Shown: positions 17,639-27,492, counted from the first letter of the stretch. The stretch: DNA of 64,000 bases from Flavobacterium enshiense DK69 (GCF_000498495.1 NZ_AVCS01000024.1:1-64000); one strand, 5' to 3'. Notes: a model not told the origin generated them from the letters alone. A program made the numbers and translations.

Positions 17639-18940
17639 TTAAACCAAAGATTTATCCTTTACTAAAATTCCTTTCTTAAGCACCTGTCCGAATTCATACA
17701 TATCTTCAAACGAGCAATAGAATGGCGCAGGAGCCAAACGAATCACATTAGGTTCACGCCAGTCGGTGATTACTCCGTTTTTCATTAAGTATTCAAACAA
17801 TGTTCTTCCTTGGCCATGAAGGAAAACAGAAAGCTGGCAAGCTCTCTCGTCTTGATTCGAAGGGGTAATAATCTCAAATTCTGCTCCTTCAATTTCTTTA
17901 TCAACTTCATGAAGTATAAATTCCAGATAAGACGTAAGCAGGTTACGTTTTTCTATCAGCTTATCCATCCCTACTTCGGAAAACATTTCCACAGAAGCCA
18001 AATAAGGCGCTAATGACAATACTGGCAAATTACTGATTTGCCATCCATCTGCTCCGTTAACCGGATCAAATTGCGGTTCCATTTTGAATCGACGCACCTT
18101 ATTATGACCGTACCATCCTGCGAACCTTGGCAAATCACTGTTTTGATGATGTTTTTCATGAACAAAGCAACCCGAAGCATTTCCTGGTCCTGAATTCATA
18201 TATTTATAACTACACCATGCTGCGAAATCTACACCCCAATCGTGAAGTTCCAATTTTATATTTCCTGCGGCATGAGCTAAATCCCAACCCACAAAAGCTC
18301 CAGCTTTATGACCTGCAGCGGTAATGGTTTTCATATCAAAAACCTGTCCTGTGTAGTAATTTACTCCTCCGATTAAAACCAATGCCAACTCATCACCAAC
18401 CTCTTCAATCTTGGCTAAAACGTCTTCCAGTCGGATATTGTGCTCTCCCTCGCGACGCTTGATTTCCACAATGGCATCCTTAGGATCATACCCATGAAAC
18501 TTAACCTGGCTTTGAAACATATACTGATCACTTGGGAATGCTTTTTCTTCACAAATGATTTTATATCTCTTTGATGTAGGCTGATAGAAAGTAACCATCA
18601 TCAAATGCAGGTTAACTGTTAACGTATTCATAACCGTTATCTCACTAGGCAATCCACCAACGATTTTACTTAGCGGCGCCGCGAAACGCTCATGATAATC
18701 CCACCATGGCTTTTCGGCATAAAAATGACCTTCAACGGCAAGATTTGCCCAATCATTCATGACTTCATCGACATACGTTTTTGTTCTCTTCGGTTGCAAC
18801 CCAAGAGAATTACCGACAAAGTAAATCACCTGTTTCCCGTCAACTTTCGGGAAGATAAATTCATCTCTATAGCTTCTTAGCGCGTCCTTCGCGTCTAATC
18901 CTCGTGCAAATTCACGTGTATTTTCGAAATCCATCGACAT
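17639..18940 (-). CDS. kynU: Kynureninase
   Basis: PLP enzyme of 433 residues that cleaves 3-hydroxykynurenine or kynurenine to (3-hydroxy)anthranilate and alanine. The opening YFVGNSLGLQPKR is the family signature. VGWDLAHAAGNIKLELHDWGVDFAAWCSYKYMNSGPG (about 220-256) contains the PLP-binding lysine in SYKYMN. FAGWYGHNKVRRFKM and the closing VITDWREPNVIRLAPAPFYCSFEDM agree with kynureninase. Two possible ATG starts (18940 and 18934) differ by two codons. It is first in the pair with the ureohydrolase gene. Confidence 0.95.
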   Translation of the reverse strand: MSMDFENTREFARGLDAKDALRSYRDEFIFPKVDGKQVIYFVGNSLGLQPKRTKTYVDEVMNDWANLAVEGHFYAEKPWWDYHERFAAPLSKIVGGLPSEITVMNTLTVNLHLMMVTFYQPTSKRYKIICEEKAFPSDQYMFQSQVKFHGYDPKDAIVEIKRREGEHNIRLEDVLAKIEEVGDELALVLIGGVNYYTGQVFDMKTITAAGHKAGAFVGWDLAHAAGNIKLELHDWGVDFAAWCSYKYMNSGPGNASGCFVHEKHHQNSDLPRFAGWYGHNKVRRFKMEPQFDPVNGADGWQISNLPVLSLAPYLASVEMFSEVGMDKLIEKRNLLTSYLEFILHEVDKEIEGAEFEIITPSNQDERACQLSVFLHGQGRTLFEYLMKNGVITDWREPNVIRLAPAPFYCSFEDMYEFGQVLKKGILVKDKSLV

Positions 18941-19141
18941 TTGTTTTTTTAATAGGGGGGTAAAAATAAGAAAAAAAATATACTCACATCCATAAATTTC
19001 TATTGATATTCAACACTTATCAAACAAAAAATACAAAAAATACTATGAATGCATACAAAATGATCGTTCAACCATAGAACTAAGGGAGTCAGACGGTTTT
19101 ATTTAACATAAACAAATACCCCTGTGAAAAAAAACTAAATG

Positions 19142-19172
19142 ACAAAAAAATCCGACCTGTTAAGGCCGGATT
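19142..19172 (-). terminator. Terminator of queA
   Basis: The minus strand folds AAUCCGGCC/GGUCGGAUU (one G-U) with loop UUAACA and a following U-run. It is 25 bp past the queA stop. The remaining 18941-19141 shows no gene. Confidence 0.8.
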
Positions 19173-19196
19173 CACATATTATTTATTCCTAGGATT

Positions 19197-20246
19197 TTAT
19201 AAAATCAACATAGCATCTCCATAAGAGTAGAATTTATATTTCTCCTTAACTGCTTCATCATATGCTTTACGCATTAAATCATGACCGCAAAATGCAGAAA
19301 TCATCATCAACAACGTTGATTTCGGCGTATGGAAATTGGTAATCATACAATCGGCAACGCTAAAATCATATGGAGGGAAGATGAATTTATTAGTCCACCC
19401 CTCATATGGGTTCAATGTTTTTGAAGAAGAAACCGAGCTTTCCATCGCACGCATTGTTGTAGTACCAACAGCACATACTCTTTTTTTTGCCAATTTCGCT
19501 TTATTGACAATATCACAGGCTTCCTGCGTTATTTTCAATTCTTCCGAATCCATTTTATGTTTTGACAAATCTTCAACTTCCACCGGATTGAAAGTTCCCA
19601 ATCCAACGTGAAGCGTTATTTCAGCAAATTCAACTCCTTTAATTTCAAGGCGTTTCATCAGGTGCTTCGAGAAATGCAAACCTGCAGTAGGAGCCGCAAC
19701 CGCACCTTCTTCCTTAGCATAAATCGTTTGATAACGCTCTGCATCTTCCGGAGTTACTTCACGGTTAATGTATTTAGGGATTGGTGTTTCGCCAAGTTCA
19801 AGCAATTTTGCACGGAATTCTTCATAAGAACCGTCATATAAAAAGCGTAAAGTTCTTCCTCGGGAAGTTGTATTATCAATAACCTCTGCTACCAATGAAT
19901 CGTCATCGCCAAAATATAATTTATTACCGATACGGATTTTTCTGGCCGGATCAACCAAAACATCCCACAAACGCTGTTCAGCATTCAATTCACGCAATAA
20001 AAAAACCTCGATTCTGGCACCTGTTTTTTCCTTATTCCCGTAAAGACGGGCCGGAAAAACTTTTGTATTGTTCAAAACCATCACATCACCTTCCCCAAAA
20101 TAGTCCAAAACATCTTTAAACAATTTGTGTTCGATGGTTTGTGTTTTTCTGTTTACGACCATAAGGCGTGCCTCGTCTCTGTTTTCTGCAGGGAATTCGG
20201 CCAAAAGTTCTGCCGGAAGGTTAAAATTAAAATTTGATAACTTCAT
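19197..20246 (-). CDS. queA: tRNA preQ1(34) S-adenosylmethionine ribosyltransferase-isomerase
   Basis: Enzyme of 349 residues that transfers the ribosyl part of SAM to preQ1 in tRNA anticodons, giving epoxyqueuosine. The N-terminal [42 protein letters not shown], the central [10 protein letters not shown] and the C-terminal [18 protein letters not shown] are diagnostic. The length is normal. It shares the queuosine pathway with queE at 5280. A full promoter is visible at 20313-20344 and a terminator at 19142. Confidence 0.95.
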   Translation of the reverse strand: MKLSNFNFNLPAELLAEFPAENRDEARLMVVNRKTQTIEHKLFKDVLDYFGEGDVMVLNNTKVFPARLYGNKEKTGARIEVFLLRELNAEQRLWDVLVDPARKIRIGNKLYFGDDDSLVAEVIDNTTSRGRTLRFLYDGSYEEFRAKLLELGETPIPKYINREVTPEDAERYQTIYAKEEGAVAAPTAGLHFSKHLMKRLEIKGVEFAEITLHVGLGTFNPVEVEDLSKHKMDSEELKITQEACDIVNKAKLAKKRVCAVGTTTMRAMESSVSSSKTLNPYEGWTNKFIFPPYDFSVADCMITNFHTPKSTLLMMISAFCGHDLMRKAYDEAVKEKYKFYSYGDAMLIL

Positions 20247-20312
20247 GTTTTTTTTGTAAATTTTAAATTAGAAGTTAGAATTCAGAATTGTACCTGAATA
20301 ATAAATAGGTTG

Positions 20313-20344
20313 CAAATATACTATCGTGAAAGAGGCCTTGTCAA
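20313..20344 (-). promoter_or_regulatory. queA promoter
   Basis: On the minus strand a TTG at 20344-20342 (candidate -33) is followed after 21 bp by TATATTTG at 20320-20313, an exact TAnnTTTG match. The predicted leader is about 60 nt and includes AT-rich imperfect repeats (TTCTGAATTCTAACTTCTAA) next to the ATG. Confidence 0.55.
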
Positions 20345-20827
20345 GTGTTTTAGCTTTTATTTTTATAATCGTCCATCAGAAAGCCTTGCACAGCACTTCA
20401 AAACCTAAACACTTCATTACTAATTACACAAATTTTCGTGAAAGCAATTAATCAAATAAACTAAAAGGGAGCGGAATCGCAAAATACAGACTAAACAGTT
20501 GCTTTCAAAAAGAAGAAGATTAAAGTAAACATTCCTGTTTTGCCCCGGGGTTTTATTAATCGAAAACCTGAAACACTGATTCCCGCAATGGAAATCAATG
20601 CTTCATTGTTTTCATTTCCCCAAAAAAACTAACCCTACAATCCTAACGGAATTGCATTCTTAGAATCAGTATCAAATATACTCACTGTATTTATTCAAAA
20701 CTAACTCAGTTTACCAAACAGCGTTTTCAGTTTATGAAATTCCTACATTTTTTCTCACAGATACAACTTTCATTGTTTAAGATGCGGATTTCACCACCAC
20801 ACAACTCAATTAAGTCTTGCAATTTCT
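20345..20827. other. Gene-free intergenic stretch
   Basis: About 480 bp between the divergent queA promoter and the sensor-kinase promoter. I see no convincing ORF, RNA family or strong hairpin. A GC-rich patch CCCCGGGG at 20544-20551 stands out in otherwise AT-rich DNA but has no recognisable meaning. Confidence 0.4.
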
Positions 20828-20835
20828 TATATTTG
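20828..20835 (+). promoter_or_regulatory. Candidate -7 element for the sensor kinase
   Basis: TATATTTG matches TAnnTTTG exactly and lies 17 bp before the TTG start at 20853. The transcript would have a leader of only about 12 nt. No -33 TTTG is seen at the usual distance. Confidence 0.45.
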
Positions 20836-20852
20836 TTTGAAATCAATAGCAT

Positions 20853-23738
20853 TTGAAGCACTTTTTTTACATACTCTTTTTTTTAATTTCGGGATTAGCT
20901 GTAAGTCAAAATCCGTACTATCACAGCATCGACAAATCATCTGGCCTTCCCTCGAACAGTGTATATGATATTTTTCAGGACAGCAAAGGCTTTATGTGGT
21001 TTGCCACCGGAAACGGACTATGCCGCTATGACGGAAACACATTTAAAACTTTTTCAGCCGATTTTCAAACGTCTAAATCAGGATCCTGCATCAAAGAAGA
21101 TTTGTACGGCAGAATATGGTATGAAAATTTTGACGGATATTTGTATTATGTTGAAAAAGGAAAACTAAAAACCCTGACACAAACCGCTTCTGCGGGCTAC
21201 TTTCCTTATGGCATTATCAACAACAAACTGTTTGCAATAAAATCCGGCAATCTTTACATATACAATTTGAAAACCCTAAAGGCAGAGAAAAAGATCTCCT
21301 TAGAATACAGTGAACTAGGGACAACTTTTTGTGATGGGACTACATTTTTTATTTTAGGCAAAACACTTAATGAATTTAATGAACAAGGTCGGAAAACAAC
21401 CACTTCTCTTCCTCAAAACACAAAAAATTTCGAAGCTCCTGTGTTACAAGGCTCTGCTGAAGGCCTGATTATAGCCTCCAAATACTCCAACATCTACCAC
21501 CTGTATAAAAACGGAGTCTTTACTAAAAAAAAGCTACCGTTTTCGGCTAATTTTATTCAAAATATTGCCTCGATAGAAAACAAGCACTGGCTCTGCACTA
21601 CTAAAGGAGTTTTTCGTTTAAATACCAAAACCAACGAGTACAAAGCTTTTTTTAAAAGAGACAACATATCATATGTGTTCATGGATAACCAAAAAAACTA
21701 TTGGGTTTCCACTATAACCGAAGGCCTTTTTTTCATTGAAAATTTCGACACAAAACTTTACGAGTTAACACCTAGGCCAATAGTGTTTGCCGCATCCGGA
21801 TCCAATTTATTTATAGGCTCCGAAAAAGATGAACTTTGGAAAATGGATTTATATACTGATGCAATCTCTCCTATTTATAAAGGAAACAGCAACCACAGCA
21901 TCAACCAGCTAACATACGATTCCAAAAACAATCAGTTTTTCTTCACTTCTTCAAAGTTTAAAAATCTGAAAGGAAATTTACGTTACGAGCTTAAAGTTTC
22001 CATTAAGGATATTTCCCGTATTGATTCAAAATATTGCTCTTATGCCGCAACCGGAATCTCTGGCATTTTTGGAGTAAACAACAATGAGAAAAGCGAATGG
22101 GATGCTGTTTTCAACAAAAACAAAGCCCTTACGAAACCTAACTTCAATCAGGCGTACCTCCTAAAGAACCACAATGGCAAATCAACGGCTTACAACCCCG
22201 CAAACAAAACCATTTATTATGCGACCAATAACGGCTTAATAGCCTATTCCCTTAAAGGAAGCAAGGAAATAAAATACAACAACAAATCCATCTACCTCAC
22301 TAAACTGAAATATTTCAATTCATTGCTGTATGCAGTGTCCAGCAATGAAAAAGTATATACGATTGATCGGTTTAACAACGTAAAACCATATGTCTTCCCA
22401 AAATCTATTCTGATACCTAAGATGCTTCAAAACGAAAAATTCGGAAGAATAGACCTGGAAAACAACTCTTTGTTTTTATTTAGCGATCAAGCCATTTATG
22501 AAGTAAACCTGGTCACAAACCGATTCCGAAAAATAATCAATCTAACGCAAGACATCGAAATAACCGACCTTGCCTTAATTAACAACATCATCTATCTTGC
22601 TTCTGCCAAGGGAATAATTGTAAAAGAAGTCAACCGTTATAAAGCACCAATACAACCTCAACTAAGCATTAACGGACTTCTGGCAGGTGAAAAAAGTTTC
22701 AGCCCTGACAGTATTCCGACGTTAAGTTACAACCAGAATGACATCAAGATAAATTTCTCGCTCTTGTCGTTTATACCAAACGAAAAATATGACGTTTATT
22801 ACAAAATAAACGACTCAAAATGGAATCCGTTGGACCCAGACAACCGCAGCCTGATTTTATCATCTTTGTCTCCGGGCAAATATACTGTCTCCCTAAAAAT
22901 AGGTCCTGAAAACAAAAAACTAACTGTTCAGGAAATCGAATTTATCATAAAAAAACCTTTTTGGTTAAACCCTATAGTTGTCATTTTAGCGTCTGCTCTA
23001 TTTATTTTCCTGCTCTTTTCGTATTATAAAAAACAAATACAGAAAATTGAGAAAAGAAACCAGATGCAACTTGACAAAATTAATTTGGAAAAGAATCTGA
23101 ACCAGTCAAAACTTAAGGCAGTAAAATCGCAAATGAACCCGCATTTCTTTTACAATGCCTTAAACACCATTCAGTCCTACATCCTGTCAAATGACAAGAA
23201 GCAGGCTGTAAATTACTTGTCCAAATTTTCGAATCTGACCCGAACAATTTTAGAGATGACGGAAAAAGAAGCTATAACTGTTTCAGAGGAAGTAAAAACT
23301 TTACGTTTGTATCTGGATATTGAAAAAGCGCGTTTTGAAGATGATTTCGAGTATGAAATAACCGTAAAAGACAATGTTGATTCCGAAAACATCAAAATAC
23401 CGTCAATGCTTTTACAGCCCTATGTGGAAAATGCCGTAAAACATGGCTTACTACATAAAGAAGGCAAAAAGCTGCTCCAAATCTCATTTGAAAAAATAAA
23501 TGATGACTTGAAAATCAGCATCGACGATAACGGTATCGGAAGAAAAAAAAGTGCCGAACTGAATGCGGTCAAGAATAAAAATCATCGTTCGTTTGCCACA
23601 AACGCCATTCAGAACAGAGTTGATTTATTGAACCAGTTTACACAAAAGAACATAACTTTTTCGTACATTGACAAAATATCAGCGGACGATCAACCTGAGG
23701 GAACAACGGTAATTTTCACCATTCCTATAACGCAATAA
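20853..23738 (+). CDS. Beta-propeller sensor histidine kinase (LytS-type, two-component)
   Basis: Inner-membrane sensor of 961 residues. The start codon is TTG (M-KHFFYILFFLISGLAVSQN, a signal peptide); no ATG fits. The periplasmic part begins with YYHSIDKSSGLPSNSVYDIFQDSKGFMWFATGNGLCRYDG, a Reg_prop repeat. It continues as propeller-like repeats and ends in a Y_Y_Y-type domain (about 630-700). One membrane segment lies at about 705-725, then a coiled coil. The His_kinase domain has phospho-acceptor NPHFFYN at about residue 765, and the HATPase N-box is QPYVENAVKHG (about 855). It pairs with the LytTR regulator 4 bp downstream. Unlike classical hybrid sensors of this class, it has no fused receiver. 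The signal is unknown. Confidence 0.88.
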   Translation: MKHFFYILFFLISGLAVSQNPYYHSIDKSSGLPSNSVYDIFQDSKGFMWFATGNGLCRYDGNTFKTFSADFQTSKSGSCIKEDLYGRIWYENFDGYLYYVEKGKLKTLTQTASAGYFPYGIINNKLFAIKSGNLYIYNLKTLKAEKKISLEYSELGTTFCDGTTFFILGKTLNEFNEQGRKTTTSLPQNTKNFEAPVLQGSAEGLIIASKYSNIYHLYKNGVFTKKKLPFSANFIQNIASIENKHWLCTTKGVFRLNTKTNEYKAFFKRDNISYVFMDNQKNYWVSTITEGLFFIENFDTKLYELTPRPIVFAASGSNLFIGSEKDELWKMDLYTDAISPIYKGNSNHSINQLTYDSKNNQFFFTSSKFKNLKGNLRYELKVSIKDISRIDSKYCSYAATGISGIFGVNNNEKSEWDAVFNKNKALTKPNFNQAYLLKNHNGKSTAYNPANKTIYYATNNGLIAYSLKGSKEIKYNNKSIYLTKLKYFNSLLYAVSSNEKVYTIDRFNNVKPYVFPKSILIPKMLQNEKFGRIDLENNSLFLFSDQAIYEVNLVTNRFRKIINLTQDIEITDLALINNIIYLASAKGIIVKEVNRYKAPIQPQLSINGLLAGEKSFSPDSIPTLSYNQNDIKINFSLLSFIPNEKYDVYYKINDSKWNPLDPDNRSLILSSLSPGKYTVSLKIGPENKKLTVQEIEFIIKKPFWLNPIVVILASALFIFLLFSYYKKQIQKIEKRNQMQLDKINLEKNLNQSKLKAVKSQMNPHFFYNALNTIQSYILSNDKKQAVNYLSKFSNLTRTILEMTEKEAITVSEEVKTLRLYLDIEKARFEDDFEYEITVKDNVDSENIKIPSMLLQPYVENAVKHGLLHKEGKKLLQISFEKINDDLKISIDDNGIGRKKSAELNAVKNKNHRSFATNAIQNRVDLLNQFTQKNITFSYIDKISADDQPEGTTVIFTIPITQ

Positions 23739-23742
23739 ACCT

Positions 23743-24489
23743 ATGAAAGCAATAATTATAGACGACGAAAAAAGAGCAAGAGTTAACCTCTCATTACTTC
23801 TGGCGGAATACTGTCCGACCATAGAGGTAATTGCTGAATGTGAAAATCTTTCATCGGGAGTAAAATCGATTAGAAAACTTCAGCCGGATCTGGTCTTCCT
23901 TGACATTGAAATGCCCGGACACAGCGGTCTTGAATTATTGGATTTTTTTGATGAAGAAGAAGTGAATTTCGGCATTATCTTCACCACAGCCTATAATGAG
24001 TATGCGATTCAGGCGTTTAAATTCTCAGCCATCGATTATTTGCTAAAACCTATAGCCCCGGAAGAATTAACCGAAGCAGTTAAACGCGCACAAAAACAAA
24101 AACAAAAAATTGAAAGCTTCAAAGTTTTAAAAGAAAACCTGCAACAGGAAACTTTAACTAAAATAGCTGTCCCTTCAGCCAACAGCCTGATATTCCTGGA
24201 CAGCAATAAAATTCAGTATATAAAAGGCGAAGGCGCTTACTCAGAGGTATTCTTCACAGACAGCCCAAAGCGTTTGGTGAGCCGTAATTTAAAGAATTTC
24301 GAAGATATTTTATGCCCGGATAACCGTTTCATAAGAGTCCACAAATCGTATATTGTGAATTTTGACCATGTGATTGCCTTTAACAAATCAGAAGGCGGCT
24401 TTCTGGAAATGGGAAACAACATCCAAATTCCCGTTTCACCGGACAAAACACAAACAATCTTAGACAGGATTCAAATAGTAAAAAGGTAA
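23743..24489 (+). CDS. LytTR-family response regulator
   Basis: Cytoplasmic regulator of 248 residues. The receiver domain has acidic pair IIIDDEK, phospho-acceptor Asp54 in LVFLDIEMPG, conserved Thr in IFTTAYNEYA and Lys in YLLKPI. After a short basic helix the LytTR DNA-binding domain begins at about 140: IQYIKGEGAYSEVFF, RLVSRNLKNFEDILC and FIRVHKSYIVNF. It is the partner of the upstream sensor kinase. Its target promoters cannot be read from this window. It ends 1 bp from the convergent aroA stop, with no room for a terminator. Confidence 0.93.
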   Translation: MKAIIIDDEKRARVNLSLLLAEYCPTIEVIAECENLSSGVKSIRKLQPDLVFLDIEMPGHSGLELLDFFDEEEVNFGIIFTTAYNEYAIQAFKFSAIDYLLKPIAPEELTEAVKRAQKQKQKIESFKVLKENLQQETLTKIAVPSANSLIFLDSNKIQYIKGEGAYSEVFFTDSPKRLVSRNLKNFEDILCPDNRFIRVHKSYIVNFDHVIAFNKSEGGFLEMGNNIQIPVSPDKTQTILDRIQIVKR

Positions 24490-24490
24490 T

Positions 24491-25714
24491 TTATATAGGA
24501 TTCACAATAATACCAATGCTTTTAAGATCCTCCCAAAAATTAGTGTAGGATTTGGAAACAACTTCAGCATCTTCAATCACGACAGGTACTTTTAGCGCTA
24601 ACGGAGCAAAAGCCATTGCCATGCGATGATCCTGATACGTTTTAATGTGTGCGTTTTTATTAATTTCCGATGAAGGCGCTAAGGTTAGGCTATCGTTGGT
24701 CACGGAAACGCTTGCCCCCAATTTACCCAATTCATTTTTCAGAGCTTCCAGTCGATCGGTTTCTTTAATTTTCAGCGTATGCAATCCGGTCAAATGACAT
24801 CCAACTCCCAACCCGAAACAAGTTACGGCTATAGTTTGCGCGATATCGGGTGACGCATTGAGATTGCGGTTTATCTCTTTTTTAGAAACGTTTTCTTTTT
24901 TAATAATAACGGAATCATCAACAAAGGTTGTAGACACTCCCAATTCCTCATAAATTTCAGCCAAAATACTGTCACCCTGCAAACTGCTTTGTTTATAGCT
25001 CGACAATTTAATTTCAGTTCCAATAGCCGACAAAGCTACAACCGAATAAAAATAAGAAGCCGAAGACCAATCGGATTCCACCGTAATAACTCTTGAGGCA
25101 ATCTTTTCCGCATGAGAAACCTTAATAACATTCCCTTCAAAAGAAGCTCTTACCCCAATTTCATTGAGTAATTGTAATGTCATCTTAATGTAAGGAACCG
25201 AAGTGATGCTTCCTTCCAACGTCAGTTCCAGTCCGTTTTCCAGTTTTGGAGCAATTAAAAGCAATGCAGAAATGTACTGACTGCTTACATCTGCTTTTAG
25301 ACTAACTTTATTCTTGATTATTTTTTTTCCGGTGATTCGCAACGGTGGATAACCTTCTTTTTCTTCGTACTCAACTAGAGCACCCAACTGTCGTAAGGCA
25401 TCCACCAGAATTTGTATCGGACGTTCTTTCATACGGGAAGAACCCGTCAAAATCACTTCTTTCCCTTCCTGAACAGTACAAAAGGCCGTTAAGAAACGCA
25501 TTGCGGTTCCGGCATGATGAATATCTTTCAATACCTCATCACTTTGCAATGCTTTGATCATTACTTTAGAATCATCAGAATCGGAACTATTTTCCAAAAC
25601 GATGTTTGGATACAGCGCCTGTAACAACAATAAACGATTCGTCTCTGATTTTGAACCAGAGATACGGATAACGTTTTGCAAATTACAGACCGATGACTCT
25701 AAAAGTAAATCCAC
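24491..25714 (-). CDS. aroA: 3-phosphoshikimate 1-carboxyvinyltransferase (EPSP synthase)
   Basis: Shikimate-pathway enzyme of 407 residues that joins PEP and shikimate-3-phosphate. Visible motifs are ISGSKSETNRLLLLQAL (family: GSKS.s.R), DIHHAGTAMRFLTAF (LGNAGTA.R equivalent), DVSSQYISALLL and ETDRLEALKNELGKLGA (KETDR). The length is slightly short but complete. It is the last gene of a tight minus-strand series that starts with pheA at 31509, so the pheA attenuator could also control it unless internal promoters exist. Confidence 0.93.
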   Translation of the reverse strand: MDLLLESSVCNLQNVIRISGSKSETNRLLLLQALYPNIVLENSSDSDDSKVMIKALQSDEVLKDIHHAGTAMRFLTAFCTVQEGKEVILTGSSRMKERPIQILVDALRQLGALVEYEEKEGYPPLRITGKKIIKNKVSLKADVSSQYISALLLIAPKLENGLELTLEGSITSVPYIKMTLQLLNEIGVRASFEGNVIKVSHAEKIASRVITVESDWSSASYFYSVVALSAIGTEIKLSSYKQSSLQGDSILAEIYEELGVSTTFVDDSVIIKKENVSKKEINRNLNASPDIAQTIAVTCFGLGVGCHLTGLHTLKIKETDRLEALKNELGKLGASVSVTNDSLTLAPSSEINKNAHIKTYQDHRMAMAFAPLALKVPVVIEDAEVVSKSYTNFWEDLKSIGIIVNPI

Positions 25715-25716
25715 TA

Positions 25717-26043
25717 TTATTTCAATTTCTCGTTATTATGATGACGGTCGTGGTCGCGTTTGGTTTTCAGATCCAGTTTTTTATCGAAAGCCGCCTGTAA
25801 ATCCACTCCCGTTTGGTTGGCCAAACATAAAACCACAAAAACCACATCGGCTAATTCCTCGCCAAGATCTTTGTTTTTGTCGCTTTCTTTTTCTGATTGT
25901 TCGCCGTAGCGACGCGCAATGATTCGGGCTACTTCACCTACTTCTTCGGTAAGTTGCGCCATATTGGTCAATTCATTAAAATAGCGGACACCATGGTTTT
26001 TAATCCAGTTGTCAACTTCTAATTGAGCATTTTTTATATCCAT
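25717..26043 (-). CDS. MazG-type nucleotide pyrophosphohydrolase
   Basis: Protein of 108 residues with one MazG domain: LTEEVGEVARIIARRYGEQ (EExxE-type metal site) and LGEELADVVFVVLCLANQTGVD (ExxD). Single-domain MazG proteins hydrolyse nucleoside or dNTP substrates to monophosphates and act as housecleaning enzymes. Its start overlaps the dtd stop by one base and its stop is 2 bp from the aroA start. Confidence 0.85.
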   Translation of the reverse strand: MDIKNAQLEVDNWIKNHGVRYFNELTNMAQLTEEVGEVARIIARRYGEQSEKESDKNKDLGEELADVVFVVLCLANQTGVDLQAAFDKKLDLKTKRDHDRHHNNEKLK

Positions 26044-26495
26044 TATTCTTTATTCTTAGTATCAATTATTATCGTAACTGGCCCATCATTAATCAGCGCC
26101 ACTTTCATATCGGCACCAAATTCTCCGGTTTGTACTTTTTTACCTAAATCGCTCTCCATTTGAGCAACAAATTTTTCATAAACAGGAACAGCATAATCTG
26201 GTTTTGAAGCTTTGATGTATGATGGACGGTTTCCTTTTTTAGTAGAAGCATGCAGAGTAAATTGACTGACTACAATAACGTCACCATCCACATCTTTAAC
26301 GGAAAGATTCATCACTCCATTGTCATCACCAAAAACACGCAGGTTGATAATCTTAGAGGATAGCCAAACTATATCTTCCTGATTGGAAGTGTCTTCCACC
26401 CCAACTAAAACTAACAATCCCTTTCCGATTTCCGCGACTTTTTTTCCTTCAATGGTAACCGAAGCTTCGGAAACCCTTTGTATTACAGCTTTCAT
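26043..26495 (-). CDS. dtd: D-aminoacyl-tRNA deacylase
   Basis: Enzyme of 150 residues that removes D-amino acids (and glycine mischarged on tRNA-Ala) from tRNA. The opening MKAVIQRVSEASVTIEGKKVAEIGKGLLVLVGV, the SQFTLHAS motif (about residues 77-84) and the NDGPVTIIIDT motif (about 136-146) are diagnostic for DTD1. Length is normal. It is co-directional between rsgA and mazG. Confidence 0.95.
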   Translation of the reverse strand: MKAVIQRVSEASVTIEGKKVAEIGKGLLVLVGVEDTSNQEDIVWLSSKIINLRVFGDDNGVMNLSVKDVDGDVIVVSQFTLHASTKKGNRPSYIKASKPDYAVPVYEKFVAQMESDLGKKVQTGEFGADMKVALINDGPVTIIIDTKNKE

Positions 26496-26511
26496 TAAAA
26501 TTCAGGATAAC

Positions 26512-27492
26512 TTAAGATTGTCTTGTTCTGTCACTCGCCTCACGGTCATCTCCATAAATATCAGAACGGTAATTCTCATCATCCCCCTCCAGAATCTGAA
26601 GATAGCTTTTATAACGCGACCAGGCAATTTCATCTTTTTCAAGAGCTTCCTTGACAGCGCAATGCGGCTCATCTTTGTGCAGGCAATTGTTGAACTTACA
26701 TTTATCTTTCAATGCAAAAAACTCCGGGAAGTAATCTCCTATCTCCTGTTTTTCCATATCAACAATTCCGAATCCGCGAATTCCCGGTGTATCTATAATT
26801 TGGGCACCGAAAGACAAATCGAACATTTCCGCAAAAGTCGTCGTATGTTGCCCTTGCTGATGTTGTTCCGAAATCTTTTTTGTTTTCAGATTTAGGGAAG
26901 GTTCCAGCGCATTAACTAAAGTAGATTTTCCAACGCCAGAATGCCCGGAGAACATGGAAACTTTCCCCTTCATCATCTCTTTCAGTTCCTCAGTCCCTTT
27001 ACCTTCGGTGGAAGAAACCCTCAGGCATTTATAACCTATATTGGAATAAATATATTGCAGGTACAACTGTTCATCAAGCATGGCTTCGTCAAAAGTGTCA
27101 ATTTTATTGAATACCAGAACCGCTTCGATCCCATAAGCTTCCGCAGTAACCAAAAAACGGTCAATAAAACTCGTCGTTGTAGGCGGATTATTTATCGTAA
27201 CCAACAAAAAAACCAAATCGATATTAGATGCAATGATATGTGTCTGCTTCGATAAATTTACCGATTTACGAACGATGTAGTTTTTCCTGTCATGAATTTT
27301 TGTAATCAATCCGGTAGTTACGTCTGCAGTTTCTTCAAGATCGTAATCAACAACATCCCCCACGGCAATCGGATTGGTACTTTTTATTCCTTTCATTCGG
27401 AATTTACCTTTAATACGGCATTCTAAAAACGAATTGTTTTCTGTTTTTATGGTATACCAACTTCCTGTAGATTTATAAACGGTTCCTGTCAT
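26512..27492 (-). CDS. rsgA: Ribosome small-subunit-dependent GTPase A
   Basis: Circularly permuted GTPase of 326 residues that acts in late 30S maturation. An N-terminal OB-fold is followed by G4 (VFNKID), G1 (GHSGVGKSTLVN), G2 (QHTTTFAE) and G3 (DTPGIRGFG). The C-terminal zinc motif is CKFNNCLHKDEPHC. Permutation of G motifs in this order is the family signature. It begins 85 bp after the DAHP synthase gene; the gap holds an inverted AT-rich repeat. Confidence 0.95.
   Translation of the reverse strand: MTGTVYKSTGSWYTIKTENNSFLECRIKGKFRMKGIKSTNPIAVGDVVDYDLEETADVTTGLITKIHDRKNYIVRKSVNLSKQTHIIASNIDLVFLLVTINNPPTTTSFIDRFLVTAEAYGIEAVLVFNKIDTFDEAMLDEQLYLQYIYSNIGYKCLRVSSTEGKGTEELKEMMKGKVSMFSGHSGVGKSTLVNALEPSLNLKTKKISEQHQQGQHTTTFAEMFDLSFGAQIIDTPGIRGFGIVDMEKQEIGDYFPEFFALKDKCKFNNCLHKDEPHCAVKEALEKDEIAWSRYKSYLQILEGDDENYRSDIYGDDREASDRTRQS

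Noticed and set aside
24489..24491. A missing terminator between convergent lytTR regulator and aroA genes as a sign of rearrangement
   Set aside because: Both genes have complete C-termini and tail-to-tail genes with no gap occur normally. Nothing else suggests a break point.
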